Part shown: positions 58,332 through 64,000 of the stretch, one piece after another
Numbering within the stretch: the first letter of the stretch is position 1
How the letters are laid out: the number at the start of each line of letters is the position of its first letter
DNA from: Moraxellaceae bacterium
GTDB taxonomy: Bacteria; Pseudomonadota; Gammaproteobacteria; Pseudomonadales; Moraxellaceae
Assembly: GCA_030646295.1 (NCBI GenBank)
Contig: JAUSND010000016.1
Location: 372,001-436,000 of the forward strand
DNA: 64,000 nt
Direction of reading: 5' to 3'
Position numbers and translations under genes: made by a program
Notes under the pieces: generated by a model
What the model was told of the DNA's origin: nothing
The model's database searches: none
Seen by the model: only the letters and a program-made list of their open reading frames with translations

Positions 58332-59126
58332 TCAGGTCACCTTGACCTTGCGGATGACTTTTGACAGCAGGCCCGGCGACAGACGACCCAGCCAGACGGC
58401 CAGCTTTTCCTTGCCGGCAATGATGATGCGCTCCTCCTCTCCGGCCAGCGCGGCCACTGCCTTGCGCGCAAACTCGTCAGACGACATCGCAGTTGCCTGC
58501 TTGTCATCCAGCTGGCCATGGGCATCGCCGGTGCCCGTCAGGGCCGACAGGGAGACATTACTGCGCACAAAACCCGGGTAGATCACCGATACGCGCACAC
58601 CACTGTCATGAACCTCGGCCCGCAGGGCGTCGTAGAAGCCCGCTATGGCGTGTTTGGCCGCTGCATAGGCCGAACGATAGGGGGTTGCCACCAGGCCCAC
58701 CACAGAGGACACCACGGCGAGCTGGCCACTGCCCCGGGTGAGCATGTGGGGCAATACCGCCTTGGTCAGGGCGACAGGGCCAAAGAAGTCGACTTCCATG
58801 ATGCGGCGATCAACGGAAAGGTCGGTATCCTTGACCAGGGAGCGCTGACTGACGCCGGCATTGTTGATCAGTACATCAATGTGTCCGCACTGGGTCAGCA
58901 CGGCCTCGACCTTGCCGGCGAGGCTGTCAGTGTCGGTCATGTCGATGGGCAGCACGAAATGCAGCTCGGCATTCACACATCTCTGGCGAACAGACTCCAG
59001 AACATCCGCACGCCGTGCTGACAGCACCAGCCGAGCCCCCTGCCGGGCAAACTCATAGGCCAGTCCTTCACCAATACCGCTTGATGCCCCCGTGATCCAT
59101 ACCACCTTGCCACGATAATCCAGCAT
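58332..59126 (-). CDS. Short-chain dehydrogenase/reductase (DHRS7-like)
   Basis: A 264-residue classical SDR. TGASSGIGEGLAYEFARQGA is the NAD(P) motif, NNAGVSQRSL the structural motif, and SSVVGLVATPYRSAYAAAKHA supplies Ser, Tyr and Lys. The C-terminal helix (LAVWLGRLSPGLLSKVIRK) is basic and hydrophobic and may contact the membrane. ATG 59126 has a GGAG site; a GTG at 59138 is the alternative. It is located between pyrF and ttcA, all in one direction. Substrate unknown. Confidence 0.87.
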   Translation of the reverse strand: MLDYRGKVVWITGASSGIGEGLAYEFARQGARLVLSARRADVLESVRQRCVNAELHFVLPIDMTDTDSLAGKVEAVLTQCGHIDVLINNAGVSQRSLVKDTDLSVDRRIMEVDFFGPVALTKAVLPHMLTRGSGQLAVVSSVVGLVATPYRSAYAAAKHAIAGFYDALRAEVHDSGVRVSVIYPGFVRSNVSLSALTGTGDAHGQLDDKQATAMSSDEFARKAVAALAGEEERIIIAGKEKLAVWLGRLSPGLLSKVIRKVKVT

Positions 59127-59158
59127 GACCAGCTCCACAGTGTTATGTCAGGAGTTAA

Positions 59159-59857
59159 CTAGAGCCCCAGTGACCGGTTGATGGCGCGCAGGGCCTCAGA
59201 AGGAGAGGCAGTCTGGCTGATGGGGCGGCCAATCACCATGTAGCTCACCCCGGCGGCTACAGCCTGCTCGGGTGTCATGATGCGGCGCTGGTCACCGGAG
59301 TCACTGCCAGCAGGACGAATGCCGGGCGTTACCAGCAGAAAGTCTTTGCCCTGCTGCTCCCGCAGTACAGCAGCCTCCTGTGCCGAGCAAACCACGCCAT
59401 GCAGGCCGCACTCAGCGGTCAGTGCAGCCAGTCGTCTGACCTGATCCATCGGCTCGACATCAAGACCGATGTCCGCCAGATCTTCACGCTCCATGCTGGT
59501 CAGCACCGTGACGGCAATCAGTCTGGTGTCATAGTTGCCCTGCAGGAGTCTTTCCCTTGCTGCCGTCATCATGCGGCGTCCGCCAGAAGCATGGACGTTA
59601 ACCATCCATACGCCCAGATCGGCGGCAGTGGCTACTGCGGCTGCAACCGTATTGGGAATGTCATGAAACTTGAGGTCAAGAAAGACTTCAAAGCCACGGT
59701 CATGCAACGCGCGCACCACCGCTGGCCCTTCTGCGGTGAACAGCTCCTTTCCCACCTTCAGCCGACATTCAGCCGGCGCCAGTGAGTCAGCGAGCGCCAG
59801 AGCATCCGCAGCACGAGCAACATCCAGTGCAACGATGACAGGGGAACGGGGAGACAT
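59159..59857 (-). CDS. pyrF: Orotidine-5'-phosphate decarboxylase
   Basis: A 232-residue TIM-barrel enzyme, last step of UMP synthesis. The active-site Asp-Lys array is in [17 protein letters not shown], the substrate Lys in LKVGKELF, and the phosphate loop near [17 protein letters not shown] and YMVIGRPI. The start is ATG 59857 ([12 protein letters not shown]). It lies 88 bases behind lapA; in Pseudomonas and E. coli lapB would intervene. Confidence 0.96.
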   Translation of the reverse strand: MSPRSPVIVALDVARAADALALADSLAPAECRLKVGKELFTAEGPAVVRALHDRGFEVFLDLKFHDIPNTVAAAVATAADLGVWMVNVHASGGRRMMTAARERLLQGNYDTRLIAVTVLTSMEREDLADIGLDVEPMDQVRRLAALTAECGLHGVVCSAQEAAVLREQQGKDFLLVTPGIRPAGSDSGDQRRIMTPEQAVAAGVSYMVIGRPISQTASPSEALRAINRSLGL

Positions 59858-59945
59858 GTAAACCTCGATATGAAAACAGCTGCCGTATTGTACCGGATGC
59901 CGAGCGTAATCGAAGGTCTTTCAGATGCGGGTGGCGCTGCGTGTA

Positions 59946-60233
59946 TCAGCGATTCTTGCCGAGGGCGTCCTGCAACTGGCGTACTTCACGTTTCAGCCAG
60001 TACAGACGTGCATTGAGCTTGAGCAGACCAAAAAGGTTGAAGCCAACCAGAAGGCCGACAAGGCTGCCAACCACAAAACTGCCAAGGACAACCATGCCGA
60101 CATTAACGTCGCGGGCTGCAAAAAAAAGCAGGTTCAGGGAAACGGCCTGATCGTTCACGACAACCAGCCAGAGGCCGGAAAACAGCAGAAGCAATGCTCC
60201 AGCAATATAGAAAACCTTGCGAAACCAGGACAC
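59946..60233 (-). CDS. lapA: LapA-type lipopolysaccharide assembly membrane protein
   Basis: A 95-residue inner-membrane protein (DUF1049) with two hydrophobic helices: VFYIAGALLLLFSGLWLVVV and VGMVVLGSFVVGSLVGLLVG, then a cytosolic helix (LKREVRQLQDALG). The start is GTG 60233, with GAGG five bases upstream, beginning one base after the ihfB stop, hence translational coupling. In E. coli LapA partners LapB/YciM to control LpxC; LapB is absent here. Confidence 0.85.
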   Translation of the reverse strand: MSWFRKVFYIAGALLLLFSGLWLVVVNDQAVSLNLLFFAARDVNVGMVVLGSFVVGSLVGLLVGFNLFGLLKLNARLYWLKREVRQLQDALGKNR

Positions 60234-60234
60234 G

Positions 60235-60582
60235 TCAGGCCTCTGCCGATTTGGCGGCAGCCGCCGCGGCGACTTCTGCTGCAATTTCTTCCTGCAGGCT
60301 TTCGTTCACGCGGTCCTTGAGCTCCTTGCCGGGTTTGAAATGGGGCACGTACTTGCCTGCCAGCGTAACTGCCTCGCCGGTCTTGGGATTGCGCCCGACC
60401 CGGGGTTCACGGTAATGCAGGGAAAAGCTGCCAAAGCCACGAATCTCGATACGGCCGCCGGTCGACAGCGTCTCCGACATCTGCTCGACGACAGTCTTGA
60501 CCGCCAGCTCGACATCCTTGGCCGTCAGCAAGGTTTGCTTGGCCACGATGCGCTCGATCAGTTCGGACTTGGTCAGTGCCAT
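60235..60582 (-). CDS. ihfB: Integration host factor subunit beta
   Basis: A 115-residue DNA-bending histone-like protein. [16 protein letters not shown] and the DNA-arm segment [17 protein letters not shown] with its intercalating Pro are intact. E. coli IhfB has 94 residues; here a tail of about 20 residues rich in Ala and Glu ([18 protein letters not shown]) is added. rpsA lies upstream across a terminator. Confidence 0.95.
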   Translation of the reverse strand: MALTKSELIERIVAKQTLLTAKDVELAVKTVVEQMSETLSTGGRIEIRGFGSFSLHYREPRVGRNPKTGEAVTLAGKYVPHFKPGKELKDRVNESLQEEIAAEVAAAAAAKSAEA

Positions 60583-60742
60583 TGCACACTCCCGGAGGGA
60601 TTCAGGCGGCCTCTTTCATGGGCTTACAGAGGCTTCTCAAGAGCAATTAGGGATATCTGATGTAACGATCTGATTCTAAACACAAAAAACAGGCAATGGC
60701 AAACCGTTGGGTCAGGTATTTCCACATATCTCCCGCGCCAAT

Positions 60743-60771
60743 AAAAAAGCCCCGCAATGCGGGGCTTTTTT
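60743..60771. terminator. Intrinsic terminator after rpsA
   Basis: AAAAAAGCCCCGC-AAT-GCGGGGCTTTTTT. It starts 20 bases past the rpsA stop on the minus strand and separates it from ihfB, which needs its own promoter or read-through. Confidence 0.9.
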
Positions 60772-60790
60772 GTGCAACCAGTCTTTCGAC

Positions 60791-62464
60791 TTAGTTGCCC
60801 ATCTGCGCCTTGATCAGGTCGCCAATGGTCTTCGGGCCAGCTGCATCCGGCTCCTGCTCACGCAGGGAGGCCACGGCTTCGCGCTCTTCCACTTCATCCT
60901 TGGCCTTGATGGACAGGTTGATGACGCGGGACTTGCGATCGATACCGATGATCTTGGCTTCGATTTCCTGACCGACAGCCAGGAACTTGGTGGCATCTTC
61001 CACGCGGTCACGGCTGATTTCAGAGGCGCGCAGGGAGGCTTCAACACCGTCCATCACTTCGATGGTGGCGCCCTTGGCATCAACAGTCTTGACCTTGCCC
61101 TTCACAATGTGGCCCTTGTCGTGTGTGCCGACAAAGTCACCGAACGGGTCACGCTCAAGCTGCTTGATGCCCAGCGAAATACGCTCGCGTTCCGGGTCCA
61201 CGGAGAGGATGGTGGCTTCCACGGCATCGCCCTTCTTGTAACGACGCACGGCTTCTTCGCCGGTTTCGTTCCAGGAGATGTCGGAGAGGTGCACCAGACC
61301 GTCGATGCCGCCTTCCAGACCGATGAAGATACCGAAGTCAGTGATCGACTTGATGTTACCGGCAACCTTCTCGCCCTTCTCGTGGGTGCGGGCAAACGCA
61401 TCCCATGGGTTTTCCTTGCACTGCTTGATGCCGAGGGAAATACGACGACGCTCTTCGTCGATGTCCAGCACCATGACTTCCACTTCGTCGCCGATCTGAA
61501 CGACCTTGGACGGGTGGATGTTCTTGTTGGTCCAGTCCATTTCGGAAACGTGCACCAGACCTTCCACGCCTTCTTCGATTTCGGCAAAGCAGCCGTAATC
61601 GGTCAGGTTGGTGATCTTGGCCTTCACGCGTGTGCCTTCCGGATAACGGCCCATCAGTGCCAGCCACGGATCTTCACCCAGCTGCTTCAGACCCAGGGAA
61701 ACACGGTTACGCTCACGGTCAAACTTGAGAACCTTGACGGTGACTTCCTGGCCGACTTCAACGATTTCGCTCGGGTGCTTGATACGCTTCCAGGCCATGT
61801 CGGTGATGTGCAGCAGACCATCGATACCACCCAGATCCACGAACGCGCCGTAGTCAGTGAGGTTCTTGATGATGCCCTTGACGACCTGACCTTCCTGGAG
61901 GTTTTCCAGCAGGGCTTCGCGCTCGGCGGAGCTCTCGGCTTCCATCACGGCACGGCGGGACACAACCACGTTGTTACGCTTGGCATCCAGCTTGATAAGC
62001 TTGAATTCCAGCTCGCGGCCTTCGAGGTGCGTGGTGTCACGGATCGGACGAATGTCGACCAGCGAACCAGGCAGGAAGGCGCGGATGGAACCAACGTCCA
62101 CGGTGAAGCCGCCCTTGACCTTGCCGGAGATGATGCCCTTGACGATTTCGCCACCTTCGAAAATCTTTTCGAGGCGGGTCCAGGTTTCTGCGCGCTTGGC
62201 CTTTTCACGGGACAGCAGGGTGTAACCCATGCCGTTGTCCAGTGCGTCCACCACCACATCAACCGAATCGCCCACAGCCACTTCGAGTTCACGACGATCG
62301 TTCAGGAACTCTTCGCGGGCAATCACACCTTCCGACTTGAGGCCGGTGTCTACAGTTACCCAATCATCATCGATGGCAACCACGGTACCGCTGATCACGG
62401 CTCCCCGTTCAACATCCAGACCTTTCAGGCTCTCTTCAAAGAGGGCGGCAAATGATTCACTCAT
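60791..62464 (-). CDS. rpsA: 30S ribosomal protein S1
   Basis: A 557-residue RNA-binding protein with six S1 OB-folds. Repeats can be followed by their starts: [19 protein letters not shown] (residue about 21), [76 protein letters not shown] and [18 protein letters not shown]. The length equals E. coli S1 (557). Its ribosome-binding site is poor and the leader is structured (62480-62565), as expected of an autoregulated rpsA. Confidence 0.97.
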   Translation of the reverse strand: MSESFAALFEESLKGLDVERGAVISGTVVAIDDDWVTVDTGLKSEGVIAREEFLNDRRELEVAVGDSVDVVVDALDNGMGYTLLSREKAKRAETWTRLEKIFEGGEIVKGIISGKVKGGFTVDVGSIRAFLPGSLVDIRPIRDTTHLEGRELEFKLIKLDAKRNNVVVSRRAVMEAESSAEREALLENLQEGQVVKGIIKNLTDYGAFVDLGGIDGLLHITDMAWKRIKHPSEIVEVGQEVTVKVLKFDRERNRVSLGLKQLGEDPWLALMGRYPEGTRVKAKITNLTDYGCFAEIEEGVEGLVHVSEMDWTNKNIHPSKVVQIGDEVEVMVLDIDEERRRISLGIKQCKENPWDAFARTHEKGEKVAGNIKSITDFGIFIGLEGGIDGLVHLSDISWNETGEEAVRRYKKGDAVEATILSVDPERERISLGIKQLERDPFGDFVGTHDKGHIVKGKVKTVDAKGATIEVMDGVEASLRASEISRDRVEDATKFLAVGQEIEAKIIGIDRKSRVINLSIKAKDEVEEREAVASLREQEPDAAGPKTIGDLIKAQMGN

Positions 62465-62479
62465 GTAATAAAACCTGCC

Positions 62480-62565
62480 GATGCTTGCGCATCAATTTTT
62501 ACGTCCGCACATGTCCAGCTCATGTGGGGCTGTTGTTTAAAGGTACCCTCCTGCCACGCTGGCAG
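62480..62565 (-). promoter_or_regulatory. Structured rpsA leader (three hairpins)
   Basis: Reading the minus strand towards rpsA: CTGCCA-GCG-TGGCAG (62565-62551), CACATG-AGCTGGA-CATGTG (62526-62508), GATGC-GCAA-GCATC (62493-62480), then a short AT-rich stretch and ATG with no good Shine-Dalgarno. E. coli rpsA has an analogous three-hairpin, SD-poor initiation region through which S1 represses itself; the middle loop here contains GGA. Confidence 0.55.
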
Positions 62566-62589
62566 ACGCAGGATAAGTACCACTCCAGC

Positions 62590-62618
62590 GACTAAAGCCT
62601 CATGGGGAGGCTTTAGTC
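62590..62618. other. 12-bp hairpin between cmk and rpsA
   Basis: GACTAAAGCCTC pairs with GAGGCTTTAGTC around a five-base loop. It begins 24 bases past the cmk stop on the minus strand. There is no T-run; it may be a weak terminator or part of the rpsA 5' leader. Confidence 0.5.
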
Positions 62619-62641
62619 ATGATTCTTGTGCTGACGCAGGT

Positions 62642-63385
62642 TCAGGCGGCGGACCCGTTGCGGAGATACCGCTTGAGTTCGGGCAGCTGGCCGATTTCCC
62701 GCATGACCCGCTCCATCACGGCGTCAATGCCCAGCTGGGTGGAATCCAGCACAATGGCATCATCTGCAGCCTTGAGCGGCGCTACCGGACGGTTGATGTC
62801 GCGGCTGTCACGGGAACGTATGTCGTCAACAAGGGCCGGGAGACTAGCACTGAAGCCCTTTTCCAGCAACTGCTTGTAACGGCGCTCGGCCCTGGCCTCG
62901 GCCGATGCGGTCAGGAAAATCTTGAGGCAGGCGTCAGGAAACACCACCGTACCCATGTCCCGCCCATCGGCTACCAGGCCAGGCTGCTCGCGGAAGGCCT
63001 GCTGGCGGTGCAGCAAGGCTGTACGAACAGCGGGCAGCGCCGCCACGATTGAGGCGGAACGCCCCATTTCTTCGGTCCGGATCACGTTGGTGACATCCTC
63101 GCCCTCAAGGATGATGACCGCCTCTCCTGCTGCATTCTGCTGGAACTGGACATCCAGATGCCCGGCCAGAACCTGCAGGGCAGCTTCATTGTCCAGCGCC
63201 ACGCCATGATGCTGGGCAGCCAGTGCAAGCAGACGGTACAGGGAGCCCGAGTCCAGGACATGGAAGCCAAGCAGCGATGCCAGACGGTGGGCAATGGTGC
63301 CCTTGCCAGAGCCACTGGGCCCGTCAATCGCTATGACCGGTGCTGGAGCTGGCGGCATCACAACCTTTTCTACTTCTGCACTCAT
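62642..63385 (-). CDS. cmk: Cytidylate kinase
   Basis: A 247-residue nucleoside monophosphate kinase (CMP/dCMP). The P-loop is [17 protein letters not shown]; the CMP-binding insert and [21 protein letters not shown] follow, then [14 protein letters not shown]. The start at ATG 63385 has AGGAAG upstream, while a later ATG before [11 protein letters not shown] is an alternative. It is 212 bases behind aroA on the same strand. Confidence 0.94.
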   Translation of the reverse strand: MSAEVEKVVMPPAPAPVIAIDGPSGSGKGTIAHRLASLLGFHVLDSGSLYRLLALAAQHHGVALDNEAALQVLAGHLDVQFQQNAAGEAVIILEGEDVTNVIRTEEMGRSASIVAALPAVRTALLHRQQAFREQPGLVADGRDMGTVVFPDACLKIFLTASAEARAERRYKQLLEKGFSASLPALVDDIRSRDSRDINRPVAPLKAADDAIVLDSTQLGIDAVMERVMREIGQLPELKRYLRNGSAA

Positions 63386-63597
63386 CAACACTTCCTCATG
63401 TACCGTGTCACGGGTTACCCGGCTTTATCGCAGCGGCCGCTGACGGCTTTTCTGATCCCTGGTTTGCAGGCAAGAGGCATGCCCGGCCGGCCCCGTTACA
63501 GGACCGGAAAACGCGCGTGCTTTCTATAGAAATACGGGGGGAAAAGCAACCGTGGCCGGCCAGACGGCATGTGTGCATCTGGCCGGGCGCAGGGAGT

Positions 63598-64000
63598 CTA
63601 GTCCTTTTCAATGACGGAAATATTGATCCCGGCACGACGGGCCAGCCCGGTGAAGTCCGGGAAACTGGTGGCGACATTGGCACAATCCTCTATCTCGATC
63701 GGACCAGTGGCGCGCAGGCCGGCAACGGTAAACGACATGGAGATACGGTGGTCACCATGGCTGACCACACGCCCGCCGCCTATCGGACCACCCTCAATGA
63801 TGATGCCGTCAGGGGTGGGTTGAACCTTGACGCCCAAAGTGGTCAGACCATCGGCCATTACCTGGATGCGATCCGACTCCTTGACCCGTAACTCTTCTGC
63901 GCCAGTAAGGATGGTGGTGCCTTCGGCACACGCGGCGGCAATGAACAGTACGGGGAACTCGTCGATAGCCAGCGGCACCTGGTCTTCCGGAATGTGGATG
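63598..64000 (-). CDS. aroA: 3-phosphoshikimate 1-carboxyvinyltransferase, C-terminal part
   Basis: The last 133 codons are in the window; the gene begins beyond base 64000. IHIPEDQVPLAIDEFPVLFIAA, LRVKESDRIQVMADGL, HGDHRISMSFTVAG and the final ATSFPDFTGLARRAG are EPSP synthase signatures. It makes EPSP from shikimate-3-phosphate and PEP in aromatic biosynthesis. aroA-cmk-rpsA order is conserved in gammaproteobacteria. Confidence 0.95.
   Translation of the reverse strand, partial: IHIPEDQVPLAIDEFPVLFIAAACAEGTTILTGAEELRVKESDRIQVMADGLTTLGVKVQPTPDGIIIEGGPIGGGRVVSHGDHRISMSFTVAGLRATGPIEIEDCANVATSFPDFTGLARRAGINISVIEKD

Noticed and set aside
60707-62455. A 582-codon open frame on the plus strand opposite rpsA
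   Set aside because: It is a shadow of the strongly biased rpsA codon usage; it has no family resemblance, and all six S1 repeats are intact on the minus strand.

Overview
The window is a compact, moderately GC-rich chromosomal segment of a gammaproteobacterium, most likely a member of the Pseudomonadales (Moraxellaceae/Pseudomonas side). The evidence is gene content and order: ftsK-lolA-rarA-crcB-serS-cysG, trxB-aat-bpt, infA, clpA-clpS-cspD, icd, rluE, nudJ-mnmA-hflD-purB, roxA and aroA-cmk-rpsA-ihfB-lapA-pyrF reproduce blocks known from Pseudomonas and E. coli. PA4642-type, DUF2789, DUF1285, DUF1853 and DUF2804 proteins are also typical of that group. The species cannot be named from this sequence. 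I see no insertion sequences, prophage, CRISPR array, rRNA or tRNA, and no gap between genes exceeds about 280 bases.

Layout. 1-3050: a truncated patatin-like lipase, a short-chain dehydrogenase and ETF-ubiquinone oxidoreductase, all on the minus strand. 3228-13804: a mixed accessory stretch with DUF1285, a heme-oxygenase-like protein, rapA-rluA, an MFS exporter, a YgiD-type dioxygenase, a flavodoxin, a PF10118 protein, DUF2789 and an AraC-type regulator. 13811-21269: a six-gene minus-strand run, ftsK to cysG. 21549-24022: trxB, aat and bpt. 24035-27132: an inserted catabolic cassette of a semialdehyde dehydrogenase, a hot-dog thioesterase and an iron-type alcohol dehydrogenase. 27339-40461: translation and proteolysis housekeeping genes, icd, tRNA/rRNA modification genes and purB, then roxA overlapping two little-known genes. 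40493-50891: lipid and CoA genes (CaiB type, acyltransferase), a large DUF349 protein, tesA divergent from ybbA-ybbP, a voltage-sensor-like membrane protein and a PA4642-type protein. 51133-56242: DUF1853-DUF2804-peroxiredoxin, a serine hydrolase and a fatty-acid desaturase. 56318-64000: a methyltransferase, ttcA, an SDR, pyrF, lapA, ihfB, rpsA, cmk and the C-terminal part of aroA, all on the minus strand.

Functionally most of the window is core metabolism and gene expression: translation initiation (infA, rpsA), tRNA charging and modification (serS, mnmA, ttcA, rluA), N-end-rule proteolysis (aat, bpt, clpS, clpA), ribosomal oxygenase roxA, chromosome segregation (ftsK), replication-fork maintenance (rarA) and nucleotide synthesis (purB, pyrF, cmk). 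The accessory genes lean towards lipid and acyl-CoA handling (patatin, ETF-QO, CaiB, acyltransferase, TesA, desaturase).

The least explained items are a pore-less protein with an S4-like RxxRxxR helix (49516-50541), the DUF1853-DUF2804-1-Cys peroxiredoxin operon (51133-53653), a stand-alone degenerate receiver-like protein ahead of purB (36011-36340), and a secretin-N-like exported protein translationally coupled behind roxA (39646-40461). No single undescribed multi-gene defence or mobile system is evident.
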